NCBI RefSeq assembly: GCF_020278625.1
Contig: NZ_JADAKK010000019.1
Span: forward strand, 1 to 20,000
Direction: 5' to 3'
Length of the DNA: 20,000 nucleotides
DNA from: Wolbachia endosymbiont of Mansonella ozzardi
Lineage (GTDB): Bacteria > Pseudomonadota > Alphaproteobacteria > Rickettsiales > Anaplasmataceae
The notes under the pieces were generated by a model that searched no databases, was not told the origin of the DNA, and saw only the letters and a list, made by a program, of their open reading frames with translations. A program made the translations under genes and the position numbers. Below, one piece after another: positions 1-9,536 of this stretch (within the stretch, counting starts at the first letter, position 1; each line of letters begins with the position of its first letter).

Positions 1-81
1 GATAAGGAAACCGGAGGAATCTTTAAGTAGTTTTTTTCGTTTCTATTGGATGACGGCTGGCCAAATTATAATGCTTATGCA
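1..81 (+). repeat. Dispersed repeat R1, copy a (partial, runs in from the left edge)
   Basis: This stretch aligns along its whole length with 4082-4162: shared blocks include a T-run followed by TGGATGACG, CTGG, CAAAT and a terminal ATGCA. After position 81 the two copies diverge completely, so the right border of the element is near here. The left part of the element would lie outside the window. Inverted copies are at 3512-3560 and 9392-9536. No coding capacity is visible. Confidence 0.7.
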
Positions 82-182
82 GTTGTGGGTCTAAAGCGGT
101 AGACTATAAGTCTAATAAAAATTCACATATACAGGAAAGATTGGTAACATTAATTACCTAAATAGAGGTCGTCATTATAATT
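82..182 (+). other. Leader region upstream of carB
   Basis: This is a 101-bp non-coding stretch between repeat R1a and carB. It holds a perfect 6-bp inverted repeat with a 3-nt centre at 100-114 (TAGACT/AGTCTA) and a 5-bp one at 143-158 (GGTAA/TTACC). Neither is followed by a T-run, so neither is a convincing terminator. A GAGG at 165-168 is the only Shine-Dalgarno-like motif, 14 nt before the ATG, which is long spacing. No clear -35/-10 pair was found. Confidence 0.35.
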
Positions 183-3100
183 ATGACAAAACGTACAGAT
201 ATAGAATCTATATTAGTAATAGGAGCAGGTCCAATAATTATAGGTCAGGCGTGTGAGTTTGATTATTCAGGAACTCAAAGTTGTAAGGTATTAAAGAGCG
301 AAGGTTATAAAGTTATTCTGGTAAACTCCAATCCTGCAACTATAATGACGGACCCCGAGTTTTCTGATGCAACGTATATTGAACCTATACTACCTGAGAT
401 CATAGAAAAAGTCATAATTAAGGAAAAGCCAGATGCAATATTGCCAACGATGGGCGGGCAAACCGCGCTCAATTGTGCAATGAAACTTGCAGATGATGGG
501 GTATTGGATGCATATAACGTAAAGCTCATTGGCGTGAATAGAGAAGCGATTAAAAAAGCAGAAGATAGAGAATTATTTCGCCAATCTATGGATAAAATAG
601 GACTAAAATACCCTAAAAGTATCATTATAAAAAATCAAGGACAAATAAAGGAAGCTTTGGGTTATATAGGGTTGCCTGCAATCATTCGTTCATCGTTTAC
701 TCTTGGGGGTGCAGGTAGTGGTATAGCGTACAATAAAGAGGAGTTTATCAACATTGCAGAGAATGCTTTGAAAATTTCGCCAATAAATGAAGTCCAGGTA
801 GATGAGTCGATTATTGGTTGGAAAGAATACGAAATGGAAGTTATTCGTGATTGTAAAGATAACTGTATAATAGTCTGTTCAATAGAAAATGTTGATCCCA
901 TGGGAGTTCATACAGGTGATAGCATTACTGTCGCTCCTGCTTTAACTTTGCGTGATGCAGAGTACCAGCAAATGAGAAATGCATCCATAGCAGTTCTGAG
1001 AGAAATTGATGTTAGCGCAGGTGGTGCAAATGTCCAGTTTGCAGTTAATCCCAAAGAAGATGGCAGCCTCGTTGTAATTGAAATGAATCCAAGGGTTTCT
1101 CGTTCTTCTGCGCTGGCCTCAAAGGCAACAGGTTATCCCATAGCAAAAGTTGCAACTAAGCTTGCTGTTGGCTATTCACTTGAGGAAATACGCAACGATT
1201 GTGCACCAATTATACCTGCTGCATTTGAACCAGTGGTTGATTACATCGTCACTAAAATTCCTCGCTTTGAATTCGAAAAATTTAAGGGAACGAATTGTGA
1301 GCTATCAACCTCCATGAAATCGGTGGGGGAAGTGATGTCTATAGGCCGCACTTTTAATGAATCACTACAAAAAGCTTTTCGTTCACTTGAAATTGGTCTC
1401 ACGGGACTTGATGAAGTGTTCTCTGAAGGTACAGATGTTGATCATATAAAATCTCAATTAGCAAAACTGCTACCAAACAGATTACTGATTGCTGCTGACG
1501 CAATTCGTCATGGAATAAGCATAGAAGAAATAAATTCGATTACAGGGTATGATTTGTGGTTCTTGCAAAATATACAGCAAATCATCTTAGCTGAACAAAA
1601 AATTAAAGAAACTGGTTTGCCTAAAACTGCATATAAAATATTAGAACTAAAAAAGATGGGATTTTCAGATGCAAGGTTGGCAAAACTAAGCAGTAAATCT
1701 ACTCCTGTTATCCAAGTAGCTGACACTGGAGCGTCACGCGCTGCAGGCCGAGTAGAGCAGATTGAAGCAATAAGGAAAAAATTTGGTATTAACCCAGTTT
1801 ACAAACGTGTAGACACATGTGCAGCTGAGTTTGAATCAGGCACTGCTTACATGTATGGCTGTTATGAAGGAGACGTTATAAATAAGACAGAGTGCGAAGC
1901 AAACGTCTCTGACCGAAAAAAGGTTGTCATTTTAGGTAGTGGACCAAACCGTATTGGTCAGGGTATTGAGTTTGACTACGCATGCGTGCATGCAGTTTCT
2001 GCTGCCAAGGAAATGGGATATGAAACAATAATGATTAATTGTAACCCCGAGACTGTTTCAACTGATTATGATACTGCTGATCGTTTGTACTTTGCTCCAC
2101 TAACTGTAGAAGATGTGCTTGAAATACTAAACAAAGAGCAAGAAAATGGCACATTAGTGGGTGTCATAGTGCAAATAGGTGGTCAGACACCTTTAAAATT
2201 AGCCAAAGTGCTAAATGAAAGAGGTTTTCACATCCTTGGTACATCTTTTGACTCTATAGATCTTGCTGAAGATCGTATGAGATTTAAAAACCTTGCTTTG
2301 CAGCTTGATTTAAAACAACCTGAGAACTCTATTTGTCATTCAGTGGAAGAAGCGTTAGCCAACGCAGAGAAGATGGGGTTTCCATTAGTAGTCAGGCCAT
2401 CCTACGTTTTAGGTGGGCAATCCATGTCGATTAAGCACGATATTGAGAGCTTTAAAGAATATGTACTGGATCAGACTAAGATTTTTGAACACGGGTCGCT
2501 GCTACTTGACAGATTCTTAGTCAATGCAGTTGAGGTTGACGTTGACGCTATATGCGATGGAAAAAAGGTTTTCGTTGCAGCAGTTATGGAGCATATTGAA
2601 GAAGCCGGAATTCACTCTGGTGATTCAACTTGCTCGATACCGACAAACACGCTGAGTGATGAAGTCGTAAAAGAGATTGAATTGCAAACTGAAAGAATAG
2701 CTTTTGAATTAAAAGTGAAAGGCCTGATAAACATTCAATTTGCCATCCAAGAGAATGATATATACATACTGGAAGTGAACTTAAGAGCTAGCCGTACAGT
2801 TCCTTTTATTTCCAAGGTAGTCAATATTCCTATAGCAAAGCTTGCTACACAAGTTATTCTAGGCGAAAAATTAGACCAAGAAAGGAAACCTCTTGATCAC
2901 TTTGCAGTCAAAGCTGCTGTTTTTCCGTTTACACGTTTTTCGGAAATTGACACTCTGCTCGGCCCGGAAATGAAGTCAACAGGAGAGGTAATGGGAATCG
3001 ACTTATCCTTTGAGGCTGCGCTTGCAAAAGCTCACATGGCTGCAGGATATAAGTTACCAACAGAAGGGAAAGCTTTAATTTCGGTAAAAGATGATGACAA

Positions 3101-3470
3101 AGAGTATATATTACCAGTTGCACGAATGTTGAAGGGGCTGGGTTTTGAAATATACGCCACTAAAGGCACAGCTTTGTACCTGAGCAATAATGGTATTACT
3201 GCAAAAGCTGTAAATAAAGTGAGAGAAGGCAGGCCGCATATAGTTGACATGCTTAAAGATGGAAAAATAAATCTAGTGATTAATACTTCAAGAGGTATCA
3301 AATCAGTCTCAGACAGCAAGGACATTAGAAGAGCTGCTATTTTGCAAAATATAGCTTATAGCACCACAGCGTCTGGAAGCAAAGCGCTAGCACTTGCAAT
3401 TCAATATGTAAAAAGTAGCGAGCTGGAAGTAAAGTCATTGCAGCAGATACAAAACGCTGTTTATAGTTAA
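183..3470 (+). CDS. carB: Carbamoyl-phosphate synthase, large subunit
   Basis: It makes carbamoyl phosphate from bicarbonate, ATP and ammonia delivered by the small subunit CarA, feeding pyrimidine and arginine synthesis in the cytosol. The product is 1095 aa, close to the ~1073 aa of E. coli CarB. The N-terminus has the family signature [17 protein letters not shown]. The first ATP-grasp half carries GGAGSG at 175-180. The duplicated second half opens with [10 protein letters not shown] at 585-594 and has its own ATP-grasp domain. The C-terminal MGS-like allosteric domain runs from about 974 to 1040. Both halves look intact with no frameshift. carA is not in the window, so the subunits are unlinked here. 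The gene stands alone between repeat copies in opposite orientation. Identity is very secure. Confidence 0.97.
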   Translation: MTKRTDIESILVIGAGPIIIGQACEFDYSGTQSCKVLKSEGYKVILVNSNPATIMTDPEFSDATYIEPILPEIIEKVIIKEKPDAILPTMGGQTALNCAMKLADDGVLDAYNVKLIGVNREAIKKAEDRELFRQSMDKIGLKYPKSIIIKNQGQIKEALGYIGLPAIIRSSFTLGGAGSGIAYNKEEFINIAENALKISPINEVQVDESIIGWKEYEMEVIRDCKDNCIIVCSIENVDPMGVHTGDSITVAPALTLRDAEYQQMRNASIAVLREIDVSAGGANVQFAVNPKEDGSLVVIEMNPRVSRSSALASKATGYPIAKVATKLAVGYSLEEIRNDCAPIIPAAFEPVVDYIVTKIPRFEFEKFKGTNCELSTSMKSVGEVMSIGRTFNESLQKAFRSLEIGLTGLDEVFSEGTDVDHIKSQLAKLLPNRLLIAADAIRHGISIEEINSITGYDLWFLQNIQQIILAEQKIKETGLPKTAYKILELKKMGFSDARLAKLSSKSTPVIQVADTGASRAAGRVEQIEAIRKKFGINPVYKRVDTCAAEFESGTAYMYGCYEGDVINKTECEANVSDRKKVVILGSGPNRIGQGIEFDYACVHAVSAAKEMGYETIMINCNPETVSTDYDTADRLYFAPLTVEDVLEILNKEQENGTLVGVIVQIGGQTPLKLAKVLNERGFHILGTSFDSIDLAEDRMRFKNLALQLDLKQPENSICHSVEEALANAEKMGFPLVVRPSYVLGGQSMSIKHDIESFKEYVLDQTKIFEHGSLLLDRFLVNAVEVDVDAICDGKKVFVAAVMEHIEEAGIHSGDSTCSIPTNTLSDEVVKEIELQTERIAFELKVKGLINIQFAIQENDIYILEVNLRASRTVPFISKVVNIPIAKLATQVILGEKLDQERKPLDHFAVKAAVFPFTRFSEIDTLLGPEMKSTGEVMGIDLSFEAALAKAHMAAGYKLPTEGKALISVKDDDKEYILPVARMLKGLGFEIYATKGTALYLSNNGITAKAVNKVREGRPHIVDMLKDGKINLVINTSRGIKSVSDSKDIRRAAILQNIAYSTTASGSKALALAIQYVKSSELEVKSLQQIQNAVYS

Positions 3471-3511
3471 TAGACATAGACCTTTTGCATAGCTTTTAGT
3501 AGCACGTTGGT

Positions 3512-3560
3512 TCAATAGGAAAAAACTACTTGACAAATTCTAACAACTTCATTACCACAG
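3512..3560 (-). repeat. Dispersed repeat R1, copy d (short, inverted)
   Basis: On the minus strand this reads ATGAAGTTGTTAGAATTTGTCAAGTAG in effect (two adjoining blocks), then a T-run and CCTATTG. It matches the middle of R1 copy b (about 4088-4137) and of copy a (about 10-50). It lies 42 nt after the carB stop, so carB sits between oppositely oriented copies a and d. Confidence 0.6.
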
Positions 3561-3792
3561 GAATAAGGGTATTTTTAACTCAAAACTTGTTTTTGATCTG
3601 CAGGCTCAATGACAAAATTCAATAAAAAAACTCAGGGTGTTTTTTGGCAGGTTGCATTAAATTATAGCGCCTGCATATCTTCTACATCTTTTCACATTTA
3701 GCCAAGTTACGCTTAAATTAAGCGTCAGCAAATCATTATAGCGCCAATTTAAAGCACTATATAGTCAAAACTTGCCACTCGGGGTTTTTTTG

Positions 3793-3999
3793 CTTTTTTT
3801 ATTTAGTAAATTTCTTAAATATTTATTACTGAAGTAATATTTTGGGTCCCAGTGTCAGAACACTTGGATGACAAGAAAGGGGGTGTTGGGATGATAGGAT
3901 AAGGGGTGCTAGAATGATAACATTTGTTGTAAAAACAAATGTTTGCTCATAAATTGCTGCTAGTTATAAATATTTAAGAAACTTACTAGATAGAAAAAC
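3793..3999. repeat. Inverted-repeat element R2 (MITE-like hairpin)
   Basis: The left arm (about 3793-3829) and right arm (about 3962-3999) are reverse complements over roughly 37 nt with few mismatches; the shared core is AGTAAATTTCTTAAATATTTAT (left arm, written in two parts AGTAAATTTC + TTAAATATTTAT). The ~130-nt interior is non-coding and includes a GGGTCCCAGTGT...ACACTTGGATGAC block of the kind seen in Wolbachia intergenic repeats. Direct copies of the single arm recur at about 9693-9723 and 9821-9858. A short non-autonomous mobile element or a folded 3' end are both possible. Confidence 0.55.
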
Positions 4000-4003
4000 A
4001 AAA

Positions 4004-4162
4004 CAACAGTACGCCAAATAGAAACCTTCTTGTCATTTAAACCTGCACAGATTGGGAAGCTAAACAAATAGCTTCATTATCGTGATAAGAGGGTTGGAAG
4101 AATTTGTCAAGCAGTTTTTTTTCCTACTGGATGACGACTGGTCAAATCACAATGTCCATGCA
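4004..4162 (+). repeat. Dispersed repeat R1, copy b (longest, direct)
   Basis: It aligns with the reverse complement of 9392-9536 at roughly 80 percent by eye; the best block is TTAAACAAATAGCTTCATTAT-like (ctaaacaaatagcttcatta here). Its right part aligns with 1-81 up to a common ATGCA end at 4158-4162. Immediately beyond that border, on the minus strand, lies the end of the hemF-like sequence, so this copy appears to have replaced or interrupted the hemF 3' end. Confidence 0.7.
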
Positions 4163-4178
4163 TTCAGGCTTATAATTC

Positions 4179-5003
4179 CTATAACCACTTAACAAGAGGC
4201 GGCATTGACATCATAATTGCATCTGGATTACCACCCGTCATTAAACCAAATCTTGTACCACGGTCATATAGCAGATTGAATTCTACGTACCTGCCACGTT
4301 TTATTAATTGGGCCTCTCGTTGCCTTTTCGTCCAAGGCTTTTGCATATGCTGACGTATTATATGCAAATAGATTTCCAAAAAGGTCTTGCCTACTGCTTT
4401 TGTAAATTTAAGGTCACTTTCCCAGTTGCCAGAATTCAAATCATCATAGAAAATCCCACCAATTCCACGCGGTTCTTTTCTGTGCTGTAAAAAAAAGTAG
4501 CTGTCACATTGCTCCTTAAATTTTGGATAATACTCAGTATCAAATTCATCACATGTTGCCTTGATTGATTCATGAATATACTTATAATCTTCATCATTTC
4601 TATATATTGGAGTAAAGTCCATTCCTCCACCGAACCATTGTTTCGATGTATACATCAGCCTTGTGTTCATATGTGCTGCAGGAATCAGAGGAGATTGCAT
4701 GTGAGACACTAAAGATATGCCACTTGCCCAAAATTTCCCATTGCTCTCGCTTGCACCAGGAATTTCATTTATAATTGAATCTGCGAATTTTCCATGTACT
4801 TTTGAAACGTTTATTCCTACTTTTTCAAAAACATTACCGTAAATAATTGTAGATTCGCCACCTCCACCACCTGGACGATCCCATTTTCTTTTTTCAATCT
4901 TTGGATCTGTAGATGACTGTTCTTCAATTGAAAAAAAAGACTTTACAATTTTATTTCTTAGTGCACAGAACCATTTAAAAGCTTGCATTTTTTGTTCGTT
5001 CAT
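4179..5003 (-). CDS. hemF: Coproporphyrinogen III oxidase, oxygen-dependent (C-terminus truncated)
   Basis: HemF converts coproporphyrinogen III to protoporphyrinogen IX with O2, a late heme step in the cytosol. The 274-aa product has GGGGGES at 45-51, AAHMNTR at 109-115 with His111 at the place of the catalytic His106 of E. coli, WFGGGMDFTPIY at 123-134, RGIGGIFYDDLN at 179-190 and RGRYVEFNLLYDRGT at 236-250. It ends at PPLVKWL. E. coli HemF continues about 25 residues past this motif. Skipping one T after the Trp codon opens a frame reading YRNYKPE, which lines up with the family's EYDYQPK; within a few codons repeat R1b begins. So a frameshift plus repeat junction appears to have removed the C-terminal tail. 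The core is intact and activity cannot be judged. An internal ATG at codon 6 is an alternative start. It is divergent from cckA. Confidence 0.9.
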   Translation of the reverse strand: MNEQKMQAFKWFCALRNKIVKSFFSIEEQSSTDPKIEKRKWDRPGGGGGESTIIYGNVFEKVGINVSKVHGKFADSIINEIPGASESNGKFWASGISLVSHMQSPLIPAAHMNTRLMYTSKQWFGGGMDFTPIYRNDEDYKYIHESIKATCDEFDTEYYPKFKEQCDSYFFLQHRKEPRGIGGIFYDDLNSGNWESDLKFTKAVGKTFLEIYLHIIRQHMQKPWTKRQREAQLIKRGRYVEFNLLYDRGTRFGLMTGGNPDAIMMSMPPLVKWL

Positions 5004-5117
5004 AATGTTTTGTTAACAGTACCAATATTCGAGAGATTTAAGTGGTAATTGCCTATCAAAGATGTTAATAATTCTATAATAATTAAGTAAGTATAATAAA
5101 ATATTTTTATATGCGCA
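5004..5117. promoter_or_regulatory. Divergent hemF / cckA promoter region
   Basis: These 114 bp separate two divergent genes, so promoters for both are expected here. On the plus strand there are two TATAAT hexamers, at 5075-5080 and 5092-5097. A TTGCCT at 5049-5054 could serve as a -35 for the first, but the 20-nt spacing is long. No clear promoter is visible for hemF and no Shine-Dalgarno precedes the cckA ATG. The region is inferred from gene arrangement more than from the motifs. Confidence 0.35.
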
Positions 5118-7622
5118 ATGAGTAAAAGATACATAGACAGCAAAAAAGAGAACAGAGTTGACTTTATATTGAGAAATTACGGAATGTCAATTATTGCTAT
5201 GGCAGTCATTATGTTTTTACCTCCAGTAGTAATATCAACACTCTACTTTTTTGATATATATGACCAGCGCACTAACATAGAGATTAACCTGCTAGTTAGC
5301 ACTTTAATGACTCTGTTTATAGTATATCATGTAAAACGCTATAAATACCTACTTAATATCGTAGAATTTCAAAATGCAATATTTGCAAATGCACTAAATT
5401 ATAATACAGAGTTTTGTCTTATTTTACACAGAGATGAAGGTATTGTTTATGCTGACGCAAGGTTCTACGAAAGATTCAGAGATCACATAGATAATGACAT
5501 TACATTAGACAAGATTCTTGAAGTAGGGAACATTTCGGAGAAAGACAAGAAGGCGCTATACCATGCGCTGAAAAATAACTCTTCTGTACAGGTATGCATT
5601 GCCTTAAACAAGAAAGATAAAATGTCTAATTTTCTTTTGCTTTTTGAACCAGTACCAGATAATCCCCAAGTTGTTATAAGTAGTAATAAGGCTTTAAATT
5701 TATCACTAGCACCAATAGCAAGACCATATGGGTATTTTGTGTTAAAAGCAACACAGATGAACAAAGAGCAGGTATACGAAGAATTAATAGAAAAGCATAA
5801 TATAGGAACTTACATTGCAAATACTAAAGGAATGATTTTATCTGTAAATCAAAGGTTTTTAGACATATTTGAACTGAAAAAACTTGAAAGAGGCAGTTCA
5901 ATCAATGATTTTGTATTTCAATCTAAGTATAATAATACAGCAACTGATAATGAAGTTTTGTTTTGTACCGTAAGTGGTATTCCATTTAAGACTTATATGA
6001 GCACTGCTATGTTTTGTGATAAACATCACCATAACTATATATATGGCTTTATTACGCCAGTTGAATCAAACGTTATTGATTATCAATTACATCCATGTTT
6101 TACAAATTCATCAATCGCTATTGCACAGTGCGATGTAAACGGTAACTTTATAAAAAAAAATACAGCGCTAATAAAGCTTGCAGGACAAAATAACAACTCG
6201 ATCTTTACACTGATATCAGACGACTATCATATGAAAATACGTGAGTATTTTTCTAGTAATAGAATAAATAACGCATCCTTTGATGTGCAGCTCAGCAACA
6301 ACGATAATATGAAGATATATTTCAATAAGTTTCTTCATAATAGAATGATGTTCATACTCTGCTATTTTGTCGATAACACTGAGCATAAAAATCTGGAGAT
6401 AAAACTTGAGCATTATCAAAAAATGCAAGCTATAGGACAACTCGCAGGCGGTATTGCGCATGATTTTAACAATATACTAACCGGAATAATAGGATTTTGT
6501 GATTTGCTTTTGCTTCAGCATTCAGCTAGTGATCCATCTTTTGGAAATATAATACAAATACAGCAAAATGCTAAACGCGGATCAGATTTAGTTAAGCAGC
6601 TGCTTGCTTTCTCAAGAAGGCAGACAATGCAACCAAAAATTATTGATGTAAACAGTGTGATAACTAATCTTTATGAAATGATAAAGAGGTTAATAGGCGA
6701 GAATATAAAATTCACTGCTTATTACGGTAGGGATCTAGGTATGGTGAGGGCTGATCAAGGACAATTAGAGCAAGTTATACTTAACTTAGTAATAAATGCC
6801 AGTGCTGCCATGGAAAAGGGCGGAGAACTAACCATACGAACTTTTAATAAAAAGATCAATTCATTAAATTCTACACCTAAGAATATGTTTTCTCCAGACA
6901 AAGAAGCAATTGAACATGGAAATTATGTTGTAATTGAAGTAATTGATACAGGATGTGGAATGACGCATGATACAATTCAAAAAGTATTTGATCCATTCTT
7001 TTCTACTAAAGATATTACCTCTGGTACAGGTCTTGGCCTCTCCACTGTATATGGTATTATTAAACAAACTGAAGGGTATATCTATGTTGCTAGTGAGATA
7101 AATCATGGAACTAAATTTAGCATATTTTTGCCTATGGTTTACATATCAGATGAAAACCATAGAGAGGAAAGCAGCGAAGAAGTAGAGAAACCAGTAGTAA
7201 ATGAAGTTAAAAGCAATGGTACAATCTTATTGATCGAAGATGAAGATTCAGTAAGAGAATTCACTACTAAAACACTACAAAGAAAAGGGTTTGATGTAAT
7301 AGAAGCCAGTACAGGTAACAAGGCATTGGAAATGATAAGCGAAAAAAGCTTACACATAGATCTAATAATCACTGACGTGATTATGCCAGAAGTTAGCGGT
7401 CCAGAGATAGTTAAAGAAGCCCTAATTCAAAGACCAGGTATTAATGTTATTTTTATTTCTGGGTATGCAGAAGATGCGTTTTTGAAAAATGACACCATTA
7501 ATGTGGAAGATTTCCACTTCTTACCAAAGCCATTCACCCTGAATGAATTGGGAAACAAAGTGCAAAGTGTACTACACAAAGAAAAAAACAGTTTAATTTT
7601 AGGTAACAAAAAAATTTTCTAA
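5118..7622 (+). CDS. cckA: Hybrid sensor histidine kinase, CckA type
   Basis: It is a membrane-bound kinase that in alphaproteobacteria phosphorylates CtrA through the phosphotransferase ChpT to control the cell cycle. The 834-aa product has two membrane segments (about 23-45 and 55-71), then a long PAS-like sensor region with no motif I can name precisely. The HisKA domain contains GGIAHDFNNILTGIIGF with phospho-acceptor His448. The ATPase domain has the N box with Asn556 and Asn560 and the G1 box DTGCGM starting at Asp610, then GTGLGLS. A receiver domain begins with ILLIEDEDSVREF; its phospho-acceptor is Asp753 in DVIMPEVSG, with FLPKPF near the end. The order TM-PAS-HisKA-HATPase-REC and the HDFNN and GYAEDAF motifs fit CckA better than PleC, which lacks the receiver. 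The ORF is clean. The broken parAB genes follow 56 nt downstream on the same strand. Confidence 0.88.
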   Translation: MSKRYIDSKKENRVDFILRNYGMSIIAMAVIMFLPPVVISTLYFFDIYDQRTNIEINLLVSTLMTLFIVYHVKRYKYLLNIVEFQNAIFANALNYNTEFCLILHRDEGIVYADARFYERFRDHIDNDITLDKILEVGNISEKDKKALYHALKNNSSVQVCIALNKKDKMSNFLLLFEPVPDNPQVVISSNKALNLSLAPIARPYGYFVLKATQMNKEQVYEELIEKHNIGTYIANTKGMILSVNQRFLDIFELKKLERGSSINDFVFQSKYNNTATDNEVLFCTVSGIPFKTYMSTAMFCDKHHHNYIYGFITPVESNVIDYQLHPCFTNSSIAIAQCDVNGNFIKKNTALIKLAGQNNNSIFTLISDDYHMKIREYFSSNRINNASFDVQLSNNDNMKIYFNKFLHNRMMFILCYFVDNTEHKNLEIKLEHYQKMQAIGQLAGGIAHDFNNILTGIIGFCDLLLLQHSASDPSFGNIIQIQQNAKRGSDLVKQLLAFSRRQTMQPKIIDVNSVITNLYEMIKRLIGENIKFTAYYGRDLGMVRADQGQLEQVILNLVINASAAMEKGGELTIRTFNKKINSLNSTPKNMFSPDKEAIEHGNYVVIEVIDTGCGMTHDTIQKVFDPFFSTKDITSGTGLGLSTVYGIIKQTEGYIYVASEINHGTKFSIFLPMVYISDENHREESSEEVEKPVVNEVKSNGTILLIEDEDSVREFTTKTLQRKGFDVIEASTGNKALEMISEKSLHIDLIITDVIMPEVSGPEIVKEALIQRPGINVIFISGYAEDAFLKNDTINVEDFHFLPKPFTLNELGNKVQSVLHKEKNSLILGNKKIF

Positions 7623-7678
7623 TGCAAAGATTTCTAGCATATATACAATAGAGTTATTTTATACGTAGGATAAAAGGC

Positions 7679-8519
7679 GTGAGGAAGGTTATTTCAATAG
7701 TAAACCAAAAGGGTGGAGCTGGTAAACTACAACTAGTATAAACTTATCGACGGCTTTTGCTGCTATAAGAAAAAGTACTTTATTGGTAGATCTTGACACC
7801 AAGGAAATGCTAGCACCGGGTGGGATTTCTTATCGTAGCAGGGAAGAAAAAATATATATAAAATATTACTAAATAGCGAAAATAAACTAGATAGAATCAG
7901 CAATTTTCGATACAAAGAAAATTCTAAATTTATCGCTAATTTCGTCAGTGGTTGATTTATCAGCTGCAGGAATCGAATTATCACAGCTTGAACGAGGAAA
8001 ATTTGTTCTAAAAAGCGCATTAGAAAAAATACGTGATAATTATGAGTACATAATCATTGACTGTTCTCTATTACTTGGTTTGCTTACCATTAATGCCTTG
8101 GCTGCTGCTGATTCTATTATTGTTCCCCTTCAGTGTGAATTTTTTGCTCTGGAAGGACCGAGTCACCTAGTTAAAATTGTGGAGTTAATAAGAAAGAAAC
8201 AACTTAAACTCTTGCCTGGTAATAGAAGGGATATTGCTCACAATGTATGACAAGCGAACAAGCTTAGCGAACAAATCAAAAATGACATTTGTCAGTATTT
8301 AAATGACAAGGTGTATAAAACTATTGTTCCACTATATGAGAGAATCATTCCGCGTAATGTGAGATTATCGGAAGAAACCCCCTCACGGGAAACCCGCTAT
8401 TGTATACGATCCTTAAATGCCCTGAAGCATAAGCATACATAAATTTAGCCAAGGAAATTTTGAGAAAATATGTGAGCAGCTGCCAAGAGAAAAAGCTGGT
8501 GAGCGAGGGCATAGTATGA
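7679..8519 (+). pseudogene. parA: Chromosome-partitioning ATPase ParA (Soj), degraded
   Basis: ParA ATPases move ParB-bound origins. From a GTG at 7679 the frame reads VRKVISIVNQKGGAGK, the deviant Walker A motif, but one A is missing at about 7724-7726; restoring it gives TTTSINLSTAF. Further shifts lie around 7798-7835 in the LDPQGNASTGLGIS region. A longer open piece (7948-8250) keeps VVDLSAAGIELSQLERG, YIIIDC and INALAAADSIIVPLQCEFFALEG. After another shift near 8262 come LSEQIKNDI, IPRNVRLSE and INLAKEILRKY. The final frame ends in a TGA overlapping the parB ATG (ATGA at 8516-8519), the usual coupled parAB layout. At least four indels make a functional protein very unlikely. Sequence type is chromosomal Soj, not plasmid ParA, by its motifs. 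Confidence 0.9.
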
Positions 8520-9369
8520 AGGATGATAGGCTCCTAGGTAGAGATCTTGCTGGTCTTATAGGTGATAATTATGATAATAAAAGGGATAGGCAAGAGTATT
8601 TGCTTATTTCACTACTGCATCCAAGCAAATTTCAGCCATGAAAGCACTTTGATGAAGAGTCGCTGAAAGAACTGGCAAGTTTCATAGAGAAAAATGGTAT
8701 TATACAGTCTATTGTATTGCGCAAGGATTTAAATAATGACGGTTATGAAATAATAGCTGGGGAACGTTATTGGCGAGCAAGCAAGATTGCAAACCCTGAT
8801 AGTGGGGCAAGCTTATTGTAAAAGATTTGAACGACAAGGAGTGCTCGAATTATCTATAATTGAGAACATACTAAAGGCAAGATATAAATCCAATAGAGGA
8901 AGGTAAAGCATAAATTGATAGATGAGTTTCCTTATACACATGAAAAAACTAGCCTCAACTGTAGGCAAAAGCCACAGTCACATAACCAGTATGATTCGGA
9001 TGTTGTTTCTTCCTGGCAGTGTGAAAAAAATGATTAACGAAAAAAAATTGTCTATGGGCATGCAAGAGCATCGATTAATGTTGGAAACACAGAAAGCATT
9101 GCAGAGAAGATAATTTTCCAAGGTTTGAATGTTAGACAAACTGAAAAATTGATAAAAGACTTACATCAAAGTAGTGATAAAAAAGAACAAAAATATATTC
9201 AAAATCAGAATATAGCAGCAATAGAGGGCGCTATATCTTCTTAGCTTGGCTTAAAGGATCAAAAAATGACAGCAATTCCGAGGGTAAAGTTATGATACGG
9301 TATAATAATTCAAATGAATTGGATTTAATATTAAAGATCTTGAATAGAAAGCTTGAGAGCTGCCAGTAG
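8516..9369 (+). pseudogene. parB: Chromosome-partitioning protein ParB (Spo0J), degraded
   Basis: ParB binds parS sites near the origin and loads SMC. The frame starts MKDDRLLGRDLAGLIGDNYD and reaches QP followed by TGA at 8639-8641, where the family has Arg (a CGA-to-TGA change), then KHFDEESLKELASFIEKNGI and YEIIAGERYWRASKIA, the conserved ParB box. Frameshifts follow near 8815 and 8850. The HTH part is in another frame (8922-9113: ASTVGKSHSHITSMIRML, SVKKMINEKKLS), then GLNVRQTEKLIKDL in yet another. The C-terminal dimerisation tail ends NSNELDLILKILNRKLE... with TAG at 9367-9369. Gene length after repair would be near normal for ParB (~280 codons), so it decays by point changes and small indels, not by large deletion. 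Confidence 0.9.
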
Positions 9370-9391
9370 AGTAAAAAGATAATCAACTGTT

Positions 9392-9536
9392 GGCGTCATC
9401 CAAGCAGCTAACGTAGAAACGAAAAACTACTTGACGAACTCCTCCAACCTCATTATCATAATAATGAAGCTATTTGTTTAATTTCCCAACCTGGGCAGAT
9501 TAAAATAACAAGAAAGTTTGTATTTGGCATGTTATT
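9392..9536 (-). repeat. Dispersed repeat R1, copy c (inverted)
   Basis: Its reverse complement matches 4004-4140: ATGCCAAATA, a TTCTTGT block, GGTTGGGAA, then AAACAAATAGCTTCATTAT, then GTCAAGTAGTTTTT, ending in TGGATGACG. It therefore faces copy b across the 5-kb block hemF-cckA-parA-parB. Just before the ATGACG block it has about 15 extra nt (TTAGCTGCT region) relative to copy b. Confidence 0.7.

Larger units (their letters stand above)
3471..4178. other. Repeat-rich gap between carB and hemF (convergent 3' ends)
   Basis: There is no gene in these 708 bp. They contain an inverted partial R1 copy (3512-3560), the motif ATTATAGCGCC twice (about 3661 and 3737), an 8-bp perfect hairpin with a 1-nt centre at 3709-3725, T-rich tracts at 3785-3800, the hairpin-forming element R2 (3793-3999) and the longer R1 copy b (4004-4162). 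A short imperfect inverted repeat (CAGTGT/ACACTTG) lies near 3851-3868. Both flanking genes end into this gap, so some of the hairpins may stop transcription, but none has the classic GC-rich stem followed by a T-run. Confidence 0.6.

Noticed and set aside
3471..4178. CRISPR array or tandem repeat locus
   Set aside because: Repeats here are few, of unequal length, in both orientations and without regular spacers.
5118..7622. PleC rather than CckA
   Set aside because: The C-terminal receiver domain with Asp753 is present, as in CckA and not in PleC.
7948..8250. A separate 100-aa gene
   Set aside because: It is the central part of ParA, in frame with nothing else; flanking ParA motifs continue in other frames on both sides.
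8922..9113. A small 63-aa DNA-binding protein
   Set aside because: It is the HTH segment of the parB pseudogene and ends by a frameshift.
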